The notes under the pieces were generated by a model that saw nothing but the letters and a program-made list of their open reading frames with translations, made no database searches and had not been told where the DNA came from. Shown piece after piece: positions 44,274-49,937 of a stretch of DNA of 49,937 nt. Within the stretch, counting starts at the first letter, position 1. Each line of letters opens with the position of its first letter. The stretch is from Candidatus Sysuiplasma acidicola (lineage in GTDB: Archaea > Thermoplasmatota > Thermoplasmata > Sysuiplasmatales > Sysuiplasmataceae). The stretch covers positions 1-49,937 of the forward strand of contig JAHEAA010000016.1 of the NCBI GenBank assembly GCA_019721035.1. Direction: 5' to 3'. Both the position numbers and the translations under genes were made by a program.

Positions 44274-44930
44274 ATGATTGCTTTTGCTGATTTTGGCGGG
44301 AGCAATTTCCTCGGGATTTATGCCGCAGCATCGGACAAACTCGTTATCATTCCTCCGCTGACCAAGGAGCAGACATATCAGAAGATCCAGAAATTCCTGC
44401 AGGTCGAGCCGTTGCAGACAACACTCGGCGGCACGAACCTCATCGGAGCACTCGCTGCAATAAACAGCAACGGTGCGGTGCTCACTGGATTCGCGACGGC
44501 TACAGAGCTTGAGCAGATAGAGTCGAGGATACCGGCCGCCACACTCAGGGACAGATTTAATGCGGCCGGCAACAACATAGTGGCTAATGACAGGGGCGCC
44601 ATAGTAAATCCGGACATAGGAGGCAGGGCGCTGAGGCAGATTGCGGACGTTCTGGGAGTGGACGTGGAGAAGGGAACGATCGCCGGACTGAAGACAGTGG
44701 GTTCGGCATGCACGGCAAACAACTCCGGCGTGCTCTGCCACCCTGAAGTTACCGAGCAGGAATTGAGCCTTGTTAAGGATGTTCTCAAGGTCAGCGCGAA
44801 GATAGGAACGGCCAATTACGGAACTCCGCTGGTCGGCGCATGCATTCTCGCCAACACGAAGGGCGCATTGACAGGCAGCAGCACCACACCCATAGAGATA
44901 GGCAGAATAGAAGATGCTCTTTGCGTTTGA
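44274..44930 (+). CDS. Translation initiation factor aIF6
   Basis: A 218-residue pentein-fold factor that binds L14 and keeps the large subunit from joining too early. Repeats of the pentein unit are visible, with GGTNLIGALAAINSNG, NNIVANDRGAIVNPDI and NNSGVLCHPEV. TAGGGAGAAG precedes the ATG at 44274. It ends the operon; the L18a (LX) and prefoldin genes often found next in archaea are replaced by a tRNA gene. Confidence 0.95.
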   Translation: MIAFADFGGSNFLGIYAAASDKLVIIPPLTKEQTYQKIQKFLQVEPLQTTLGGTNLIGALAAINSNGAVLTGFATATELEQIESRIPAATLRDRFNAAGNNIVANDRGAIVNPDIGGRALRQIADVLGVDVEKGTIAGLKTVGSACTANNSGVLCHPEVTEQELSLVKDVLKVSAKIGTANYGTPLVGACILANTKGALTGSSTTPIEIGRIEDALCV

Positions 44931-44992
44931 AACTGCAGCGCTTATTTGCGGAACATGGAACGGCCAATGAACACGATGACGATGAAGGATAC

Positions 44993-44999
44993 TTATATG
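44993..44999 (+). promoter_or_regulatory. TATA box of tRNA-Val
   Basis: TTATATG is about 50 bases before the first base of the mature tRNA, giving a predicted transcript with a 5' leader of roughly 25 bases for RNase P to remove. Confidence 0.45.
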
Positions 45000-45048
45000 T
45001 GTTTGAATTAAAGCCATAAACGTATTTCATAGCGCTGCGTAATCGCAT

Positions 45049-45144
45049 GGGCTCATGGTCTAGTGGTTATGACGTCGCCTTGACATCCGGCACACCTGCC
45101 GGTCAGAGCGGCGGAGGTCTCCGGTTCAAATCCGGATGAGCCCA
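45049..45144 (+). tRNA. tRNA-Val (GAC) with a 23-base intron
   Basis: The acceptor arms GGGCTCA (45049-45055) and TGAGCCC (45137-45143) pair perfectly, with A73 at 45144. The T arm is TCCGG-TTCAAAT-CCGGA at 45120-45136. The anticodon GAC is at 45082-45084. An intron of 23 bases (45086-45108) follows position 37: it forms a CGGCA-CACC-TGCCG hairpin and joins the exon through TTGAC/GTCAG, flanked by three-base bulges ATC and AGC. This is a bulge-helix-bulge site for the archaeal splicing endonuclease. After splicing the anticodon stem TCGCC/GGCGG closes a seven-base loop. CCA is not encoded. Confidence 0.92.
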
Positions 45145-45167
45145 TACCTATTTGGGTTCAATATCTA

Positions 45168-45176
45168 TTTATTATA
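45168..45176 (+). promoter_or_regulatory. TATA box of the recombinase gene
   Basis: TTTATTATA is about 24 bases upstream of the recombinase ATG at 45196, between the tRNA end and the gene, so the recombinase has its own promoter and is probably leaderless. Confidence 0.5.
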
Positions 45177-45195
45177 GTAACGCATTACCTCCTGC

Positions 45196-46500
45196 ATGCC
45201 TGGCGAGCAGAAGGTCAGAGGACGCATCAAGGGTGAAGCGTCAAAGTATGCATATCTTCTTGATGATCAGGACATAAAGCGATGGTACCAGAATGTTGCC
45301 AGAGGGTCACAGATCACTGCCGACGTCTACCTCAGAAGGATGGGCAATTTCAATAATGAGATGAAACTGTCCCCCAAAGAACTCCTCAAAATGGACGACA
45401 AGGAGCTCAGCGATCTGCTCCTGGATTTTGTGGGTGAAAGGGAGGGGAAGCGTTCACCGACCTATCTCAGCGGCACACTGAGGGCGGTGAAGTCATGGCT
45501 CAATTTCATGGACAAACCGGTGAAGAGGCGGATAAAGGTGCATGGGCTGAATTCAAGGCCCACGGTTGAAAATGAGAAGGTGCCGACACAGGACGAGCTG
45601 AAGAGAATTGTGCTGGCAGCAACCCTCAGAGACAGGGTATGCGTGATCCTTATGGCACACTCCGGCGTCAGGCCGCAGGTTCTCGGCTCCTATATGGGTG
45701 ACAGCGGCCTGAGACTCGGAGATCTGCCGGATCTGAAGATAGGCCCTTCAACGGCTGAATTCGAAAAGACGCCCGCGCTTGTAAGGGTGCCGGCGTCCCT
45801 TTCGAAGGCCGGTTTCCAATACATTACATTCCTGTCGGAAGAGGGTTGTGATTACCTCAGGGAGTATCTTGAATCGAGGATGAGGGACGGAGAGAAACTG
45901 ACAAAAGATAGCCCAGTGGTAACGGCAAAGACGGCGGTGAAACCCTTCATAGCGAGCACAAACATCTCTGATGCCATACGGAAACCCATCAGGGCCGCAG
46001 GCTTTCAGTGGAGGCCCTATGTGCTGCGCGGTTATTTCGACACCCAGCTCCTTCTGGCTGAGAGCAAGGGACTCGTTGCCCATGATTACCGTGTATTCTG
46101 GATGGGGCACACAGGAAGCATGGAAGCGCGCTACACGACAAACAAGAACAGGCTACCTGCAGATATGATTGAGGATATGAGGGAAGCGTACAAGAGATGC
46201 GAGAAATATCTCGGCACGAGAATAATGGCATCCGCCGAAAGCGATACAAAGACTTACCTGAGATCGGAGTTGCTCAGCGCGGTCGGCTACAGCCAGGAAG
46301 CGCTGGACAACCTCGACATATCGTCGATGCCGGAAGAAGAGTTCCAGAAGATGCTGCGTGACAAGGTCATGGGCAACATGACAAACAACGGCCTGAAGCA
46401 GAAAGTCGTGCAGGTCGATGAGGTGGGCAGGTTCATAGAACAGGGATATGAATTCTATGCGGCACTTCCAAATGGAACTGCCATACTAAAACTGCCGTAA
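45196..46500 (+). CDS. Tyrosine recombinase / integrase
   Basis: A 434-residue tyrosine recombinase. The N-terminal SAM-like core-binding domain covers about residues 25-110. Catalytic residues are R159 (HSGVRPQVLG), K204 (SKAGFQYI), R278 in YVLRGYFDTQL, H305 in WMGHTGSMEARYT and the nucleophile Y313. In the second arginine box the usual histidine is a tyrosine (Y275). Residues 330-434 are an extra C-terminal domain with EEFQKMLRDKVMG, so it is longer than the XerA-type chromosome-dimer resolvases (about 280 residues). Lying 52 bases downstream of a tRNA gene suggests an integrated element. Confidence 0.87.
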   Translation: MPGEQKVRGRIKGEASKYAYLLDDQDIKRWYQNVARGSQITADVYLRRMGNFNNEMKLSPKELLKMDDKELSDLLLDFVGEREGKRSPTYLSGTLRAVKSWLNFMDKPVKRRIKVHGLNSRPTVENEKVPTQDELKRIVLAATLRDRVCVILMAHSGVRPQVLGSYMGDSGLRLGDLPDLKIGPSTAEFEKTPALVRVPASLSKAGFQYITFLSEEGCDYLREYLESRMRDGEKLTKDSPVVTAKTAVKPFIASTNISDAIRKPIRAAGFQWRPYVLRGYFDTQLLLAESKGLVAHDYRVFWMGHTGSMEARYTTNKNRLPADMIEDMREAYKRCEKYLGTRIMASAESDTKTYLRSELLSAVGYSQEALDNLDISSMPEEEFQKMLRDKVMGNMTNNGLKQKVVQVDEVGRFIEQGYEFYAALPNGTAILKLP

Positions 46501-46502
46501 TG

Positions 46503-46521
46503 GTTACAACGATGCTGTAAC
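46503..46521. repeat. Inverted repeat after the recombinase gene
   Basis: GTTACA-acgatgc-TGTAAC has perfect 6-base arms around a 7-base spacer and begins 3 bases after the recombinase stop codon. It could be a terminator stem, although no T-run follows, or a recombinase core-type site. Function not shown. Confidence 0.35.
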
Positions 46522-46561
46522 AAAGGAGTGATAATTATCCAGGGGTTCCACAAGCGGGCAG

Positions 46562-46575
46562 GTGAGATATCTCAC
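46562..46575. repeat. 14-base perfect palindrome
   Basis: GTGAGATATCTCAC is identical to its reverse complement. It lies between the ends of two convergent units, the recombinase gene and the three-gene minus-strand cassette, so it may be a protein-binding or terminator element. The TGA of the last cassette gene is 16 bases away. Confidence 0.35.
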
Positions 46576-46590
46576 ATGTAATTGCCTGCA

Positions 46591-46776
46591 TCAGACTTTC
46601 CGCCAGACCGGCTCTTTTCCAGCCAACTTCAGCCACACTTCGCTCTTGCCCAGGAATTCCAGTGCCGGTATCATGTCCGGCTCTGACAGTATGACCTCCC
46701 TGAGTGAGGAAGAAGGCGGCAGACTCATGGCAAACTCCTTTACGCCTTTTATGTCGATCATATTCCATTGAGCCAT
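46591..46776 (-). CDS. Small accessory protein, unknown (cassette gene 3)
   Basis: I do not recognise this 61-residue protein. It begins MAQWNMIDIKGVKEFAMSLP, has a central helix-like SLREVILSEPDMIPALEFLG and ends with WLKLAGKEPVWRKV. It has no cysteines and no membrane segment. Its ATG is 5 bases after the stop of the upstream zinc-knuckle gene, so it is the last of three tightly spaced genes. The composition is like a real protein and unlike the Ser/Pro/Arg-rich antisense frames. Confidence 0.5.
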   Translation of the reverse strand: MAQWNMIDIKGVKEFAMSLPPSSSLREVILSEPDMIPALEFLGKSEVWLKLAGKEPVWRKV

Positions 46777-46781
46777 GCCAA

Positions 46782-47063
46782 CTATCCCCAGAAATACCCG
46801 TTGTGCACTTTGTCAAAGGCAGTGGATTCAGGCGCATCCACCTCGAACCTTTCACCGCAGAACGGGCAGAACAGCACTCCCCTCAGCTTGATCCATGGTC
46901 TGTTGTCGTCCCATCCTATGTAAAAGTCAACTGCCCCGTAATCCGAAATCATTGCGGTCACTGTGTAGAGCGAAAGAGTGCGGCAGCACCACTTGTCCAG
47001 CGGGAGCAGCAGGTAAAAGGAGAGACCCCTGCCCGATTTTTCCAGGCACTTGTCGAATTTCAT
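46782..47063 (-). CDS. Small protein with one CPFCG zinc knuckle (cassette gene 2)
   Basis: This is a 93-residue protein not assigned to a family. It starts MKFDKCLEKSGRGLSFYLLL, has a WCCRTL pair in the first half, then DFYIGWDDNRPWIKL and a knuckle FCPFCGERFEV near residue 70. The pairs CC and CPFC might bind zinc together. The ATG at 47063 is preceded by GGGGGTGTGA, part of which is the stop region of the upstream gene, so the genes are coupled. A longer frame to 47138 overlaps that gene. Confidence 0.55.
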   Translation of the reverse strand: MKFDKCLEKSGRGLSFYLLLPLDKWCCRTLSLYTVTAMISDYGAVDFYIGWDDNRPWIKLRGVLFCPFCGERFEVDAPESTAFDKVHNGYFWG

Positions 47064-47068
47064 CGCAT

Positions 47069-47401
47069 TCACACCCCCCTCACAAAAGCCCTGAGATCCG
47101 GCATATATGCGAAGCCGTGAATCCTGAGCTTGAAGCACAGATCTTTGAACCTCGCTCTGTTAATCGACGCTCTCAGCGTTATCCTGTCCGGAAAGTAAGC
47201 GACGTCAAGCTGATATTCATCTTCGAGACAGATGAGCCAGGAAGGAATTTTTGTTTCACCACAAGTGGCACGCTTCCTGTCTGTGTTTCCCTGAATGCCC
47301 GCCACATTCTCAGACACTGCCTCTTTGGAAGCATGTTTCGTAAGTTGCCCTCTGTCGGCACAATTTTCGGATACTCTCCTGAATTGTCTAAGATTGCCCA
47401 T
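47069..47401 (-). CDS. Accessory protein, unknown (cassette gene 1)
   Basis: I do not recognise this 110-residue protein. The first 50 residues are polar and basic with NLRQFRRVSENCADRGQ; the second half has IPSWLICLEDEYQLDVAYF and RITLRASINRARFKDLCFKL, suggesting alternating strands and helices. It is the first gene of the minus-strand cassette. A minus-strand TATA-like AGTTAAATG near 47428-47436 puts the transcript start about 5 bases before the ATG. It faces a ribbon-helix-helix gene across an operator-like spacer. Confidence 0.55.
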   Translation of the reverse strand: MGNLRQFRRVSENCADRGQLTKHASKEAVSENVAGIQGNTDRKRATCGETKIPSWLICLEDEYQLDVAYFPDRITLRASINRARFKDLCFKLRIHGFAYMPDLRAFVRGV

Positions 47402-47413
47402 ATCTATTACCGT

Positions 47414-47462
47414 TATACCATAACACCATTTAACTATTAGAATATTGTGGTAATATGGTATA
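47414..47462. promoter_or_regulatory. Paired operator-like boxes between cassette and RHH gene
   Basis: TATACCATA at 47414-47422 recurs inverted as TATGGTATA at 47454-47462, centre to centre 40 bases, about four helical turns. The first copy is itself inside a 13-base imperfect palindrome GTTATACCATAAC (47412-47424). The boxes lie between the minus-strand promoter of the cassette and the TATA-like AATTAAATAT (about 47480-47489) of the ribbon-helix-helix gene, suiting control of both by that protein. Confidence 0.5.
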
Positions 47463-47509
47463 GAACTAATTACCGCTGAAATTAAATATCACAATTTTGA
47501 TTAAGAACC

Positions 47510-47671
47510 ATGAGCACCAAACGCAAGACTTCTGTCAACGTTGACCAGGATGTATGGACAAAGTGGAATCATTTTGTCATTGACAGGACGGGATCATCAA
47601 GAAAAGTCAGCGAAGAGCTTGAGAAAGCACTCCTGGAATATATTGAGAGGCACAGCTCAAAGAAGTCCTAA
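47510..47671 (+). CDS. Ribbon-helix-helix DNA-binding protein
   Basis: A 53-residue CopG/Arc-like protein. TKRKTSVNVDQDVWTKWNHF fits the N-terminal strand and first helix, and SRKVSEELEKALLEYIERH the second helix. Such proteins dimerise to insert a paired beta strand into the DNA major groove and commonly regulate plasmid or toxin-antitoxin genes. It is leaderless from a TATA box 25 bases upstream. It lies divergent to the three-gene cassette with paired inverted boxes between them, so autoregulation is likely. No toxin is recognised next to it. Confidence 0.75.
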   Translation: MSTKRKTSVNVDQDVWTKWNHFVIDRTGSSRKVSEELEKALLEYIERHSSKKS

Positions 47672-47709
47672 CTGATGGTGATTATCTGGAAAAGGGCATC
47701 AAAAGAAAG

Positions 47710-48387
47710 ATGAAGTTTGCCGCGGCATTTATTATTTGTGCAATAGTACTTTTTTCAGTTTATTCTGTGACGGGATTTCGTTTCGGTAATCACCATCTGC
47801 CAGAAGTCGCGAGCACAAACATCCGGAGTTACATGAACATTTCATCAACATCTGGTGGCATTGTGAACATCAGCTACATCTCTGCAACAACATATTTTGG
47901 GCTAAAGGGGTTACCCTCCAACTCGATGCTTTCCATAGGCATTAACGGATCAATTTCTGGATATTCAAATCCCCCAACAGTGGTACTAAATATCTACATC
48001 AATGGAACAGTCAATAGCACACTTCATCCACAAGGGGTAGGTCTGATATTCAATGACTTTGGTAATAATACAAACCCTGTTATGGGTGCGCGCATCTATG
48101 GTGGAAGTGAACTTAATGTTTCGTCAACCAACGTTCAAAAGCAAGCGGCCGAGACCGGTTTTTCGGGATTTGGAACCTTTTCCTTATATGGTCGGCTTAC
48201 CAATCAATCCTCGCGGTCAAGCGGTACGACAAGCAGCTTTCATTTCAGATTGGTCGCTTACATTATTGTGATGGAATCTTCTGCTTACAGTTTCCCTCAC
48301 ATCGTGCTTAATGGCATGGCCGATCTTACAGGATTCGCAAACCCGGTAACAAGCGAGATGACTTTAAACATCACCTCAAAGGCATAA
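47710..48387 (+). CDS. Secreted or anchored protein, unknown function
   Basis: I do not recognise this 225-residue protein. It starts MKFAAAFIICAIVLFSVYSV, a signal peptide or N-terminal anchor, and the outer part is rich in Asn, Ser, Gly and Thr with many glycosylation sequons (NIS, NGS, NST, NVS, NQS, NIT). Its AT-rich codons differ from the surrounding chromosome. It follows the ribbon-helix-helix gene by 38 bases and could be in the same unit. In style it resembles the protein at 24635-25216 but I see no clear homology. Confidence 0.6.
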   Translation: MKFAAAFIICAIVLFSVYSVTGFRFGNHHLPEVASTNIRSYMNISSTSGGIVNISYISATTYFGLKGLPSNSMLSIGINGSISGYSNPPTVVLNIYINGTVNSTLHPQGVGLIFNDFGNNTNPVMGARIYGGSELNVSSTNVQKQAAETGFSGFGTFSLYGRLTNQSSRSSGTTSSFHFRLVAYIIVMESSAYSFPHIVLNGMADLTGFANPVTSEMTLNITSKA

Positions 48388-48630
48388 ATAAAGGGTCGTA
48401 AAATCGATTTTTCCTTACAAAATCCAACAGCTTATGAGCGCGCATACTGTCGTTGCGTAATGCTGCATGGACCAGCATACAGACCAGTGCGGTCTTTGAC
48501 TGCGACAACCTGTCAGGCAAAAGGTGTGCACGTCATCCTGAATGCTTGTCAAGTAGAAGATATGCGCTTGGTTGAGTGCAATCGCAGGTATAGGCTTTTG
48601 TACAGGTTTTATAATTTAATCCGGACCAAT
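48388..48630. other. AT-rich spacer with promoter
   Basis: No gene is seen. A T-rich GATTTTTCCTT just after the upstream stop could end transcription. TTTTATAAT at 48607-48615 is a TATA box about 22 bases before the ATG of the truncated peptidase. Confidence 0.4.
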
Positions 48631-48909
48631 ATGAACAAGACTCGAGGAGACTCTAAAGAAGTCACCGCTTCATCGATCGGCTTTTCGCTCTCCTACATGG
48701 ACCAACCAGTGGATCTGCATGAAGACTTTTACCAGTATGCTGCCGGCCGGTGGCTAAAGTCCAACCCTGTTCCTCCCGACAAATCACGCTGGACTGCTTT
48801 TGATGAATTGTACGACAGAAATCTGATTTTACTGAAAACAATACTTGAGGAGGCGGCTGCAGACACTTCGGCTGCGATTGGTTCCACTAACTTGGATTTT
48901 CGCGCCTGA
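48631..48909 (+). pseudogene. M13 metallopeptidase, N-terminal remnant
   Basis: The 92-residue frame matches the N-terminus of M13 (neprilysin/PepO-type) zinc peptidases: DLHEDFYQYAAGRWLKSNPV, then PPDKSRWTAFDELYDRN and LLKTILEEAAADTS. Real family members have about 650 residues with HExxH near the end, none of which follows. The match stops near GSTNLDF (about 48900), where sequence belonging to a transposase element begins. The gene was therefore cut by an insertion. The promoter is still present. Confidence 0.8.
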
Positions 48910-49495
48910 ATGAGATATGACATTTCGCAGCATTTTTCACGCTATCTCGATCCTGACCGTACGGTTATGAAGCCATGGTATTTTCATGCCCTTCCACCGC
49001 TCTGCCGCCTCAAGCAGCAGCGGTGCCCTGCTGAACCTTCTGACTCGGATCACCACCTCGGTATCTGTGAGCCTGATTGTGCCCGGCCTGTCTATGAATG
49101 TTTCCCACAGTTTCTTTGCCGTTGCAGTATCATACCCCTTGAGACTGTTTGCAAACCATTTGTAGCAGCCGCTCGCAATGACGCTGAGCACTATGTCCAG
49201 GTCAACCTTGATGCGTACTGAGCTTGAGAGAGCATCGACATGGAAGAAGTGCACCTGCTCACCCAGCGAATTCTCGATGATTGTGCGCCTTGCGTATCTC
49301 GTGAGGAGTGTGGCCGCACTCCTCTTCCTGTCGTTTGTGATGAGCAGTGTTGGCTGCTCCTTTCCGTAGTCCGTGGCAGCAATCTGCCTTATGCTGCCGT
49401 AATCTGGCAGTTCAACCGTTTCGTCGAGTATGAGCGGCGTCTTCCATTTCCTGTCCTTTATGCCGAGTTCAACTCTCTCCCACGGGATTACACCG
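48900..49495 (-). mobile_element. Remnant of a DDE transposon interrupting the peptidase gene
   Basis: This stretch carries the C-terminal part of a transposase gene and directly follows the broken M13 gene. The left border is placed near 48900 where peptidase similarity ends. The other end lies beyond, or has been displaced by, the IS256-type element starting near 49496. The terminal repeats could not be identified. Borders are approximate. Confidence 0.55.
48937..49495 (-). pseudogene. DDE transposase, C-terminal fragment
   Basis: About 185 residues of a DDE-type transposase remain, probably of the IS4/IS1634 superfamily. It contains YGKEQPTLLITNDRK with a candidate catalytic aspartate, RTIIENSLGEQVHFFHVDAL with the glutamate, and a C-terminal part ending in NRTVRIEIA. 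The open frame continues to 49884, but residues encoded beyond about 49495 are the complement of the IS256-type element and are Cys/Leu/Ser-rich nonsense. The gene has therefore lost its N-terminal half. Confidence 0.65.
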
Positions 49496-49937
49496 GAAAA
49501 TTGTGTAAAGACGAAAACAGAAAAAGAGAAAGAGGAAGATAATATGTCTGACAAATGTATGACACAGGAAACATGGAGAGAGGAGTTATGAGAAGAGAGG
49601 CAAGGAACAGTACAGATACAGTGATGGAAAAGGTACAGGAGGAGGAAGAGGACAGTACTGCAGACAGCCTTACAGAGAAAACTGCAGACGAGATCTTCGC
49701 CAGGATGCAGAAGGGTGAGAACGTTTCCCTTCCAACACTCCTGGAAGGCATCGTCAACGCAGTGATGGAGAGGGAAAGGGACTATTTCCTTCAGTCGACA
49801 GAGGACTACGCCAACGGCTTCTATACGAGGAAACTGCAGATGGCAATGGGTAAGCTCAATCTGAAGGTTCCCAGGGTAAGGCACTCGAAGGGATTCAGGC
49901 CGGCACTGCTGCCCGGCAGATGGGGAAGGGTGTACGG
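49496..49937 (+). mobile_element. IS256-type insertion sequence, left part
   Basis: The element runs off the window. Its left end is estimated near 49496, where GGAAAATTGTGTAAAGACG follows the broken transposase; this is similar in style to IS256-family ends but the terminal repeat cannot be confirmed without the other end. It contains the start of an IS256 transposase on the plus strand. Confidence 0.6.
49588..49937 (+). CDS. IS256 (Mutator-type) transposase, N-terminal part
   Basis: The first 116 residues of a transposase that continues beyond the window. Diagnostic is the block DYANGFYTRKLQMAMGKLNL followed by KVPRVRHSKGFRPALLPGR, equivalent to the N-G-Y...VPR.R.G.F.P signature of the IS256 family. 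The start has an acidic, Glu-rich segment. AGAGGAG precedes the ATG at 49588. The DDE catalytic residues lie outside the window, so whether the copy is intact is unknown. Confidence 0.82.
   Translation, partial: MRREARNSTDTVMEKVQEEEEDSTADSLTEKTADEIFARMQKGENVSLPTLLEGIVNAVMERERDYFLQSTEDYANGFYTRKLQMAMGKLNLKVPRVRHSKGFRPALLPGRWGRVY

Noticed and set aside
46895-47440. 181-codon plus-strand frame
   Set aside because: It is antisense to two coupled minus-strand genes, is very rich in Cys, Arg, Ser and Pro, and would run through the operator region.
49496-49884. N-terminal part of the minus-strand frame 48937-49884
   Set aside because: It is the complement of the IS256-type transposase region and shows antisense-type Leu/Cys/Ser bias; only the part below about 49495 resembles a transposase.
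45145-49937. CRISPR array or second tRNA end
   Set aside because: I saw no regularly spaced repeats and no second copy of the tRNA-Val 3' end in this part of the window.

Overview
This window comes from an archaeon, most likely a member of the Thermoplasmatota. The evidence is a 16S rRNA end not followed by a 23S gene, an archaeal ribosomal protein superoperon, replication factor C, aIF1, aIF6, L39e and L40e, a PDCD5 homologue, an archaeal leucyl-tRNA synthetase and an intron-containing tRNA. Promoters are mostly TATA boxes about 25 bases before a start codon (leaderless), while genes inside operons carry GGAGG or GGTGAT ribosome sites matching the 16S tail. The species cannot be named from the sequence alone.

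Positions 1-6700 hold the 3' part of 16S rRNA, a KaiC/RecA-type ATPase, serine hydroxymethyltransferase, a TtuA/Ncs6 tRNA thiolase, the clamp-loader small subunit, L40e, a thioredoxin-DUF302 pair and a divergent winged-helix regulator with a palindrome between the promoters. Positions 6820-22690 are the ribosomal superoperon from L3 to Cbf5, including aIF1, the RNase P subunit Rnp1, SecY, a DUF106 insertase and CMP kinase. Transcription appears largely continuous, with many 1-20 base overlaps; CMP kinase has its own predicted promoter.

Positions 22690-39900 are a metabolic region: a beta-CASP nuclease, a methyltransferase, a secreted protein, a thiolase overlapping a CcrM-type DNA methyltransferase, a multi-pass membrane protein, a phosphate transporter fused to a PhoU-like DUF47 domain next to an AbrB-PhoU regulator, a haem operon (precorrin-2 dehydrogenase, fused AhbA-AhbB, HemQ-like protein), an isoaspartyl peptidase, a flavin reductase, an aspartase and a nitroreductase.

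Positions 39900-45150 return to translation: leucyl-tRNA synthetase with an apparent ATT start, then S19e-PDCD5-L39e-L31e-aIF6 and a tRNA-Val(GAC) with a 23-base intron. From 45196 to the end the window is accessory: a tyrosine recombinase beside the tRNA, a three-gene cassette facing a ribbon-helix-helix gene across shared inverted repeats, a secreted protein, and an M13 peptidase gene cut by a transposase gene that is itself cut by an IS256-type element.

The strongest points for follow-up are the transporter-DUF47 fusion with its divergent regulator, the haem operon combining siroheme-route enzymes with a HemQ-like protein, the non-standard LeuRS start, the archaeal CcrM homologue and the tRNA-linked accessory cassette.
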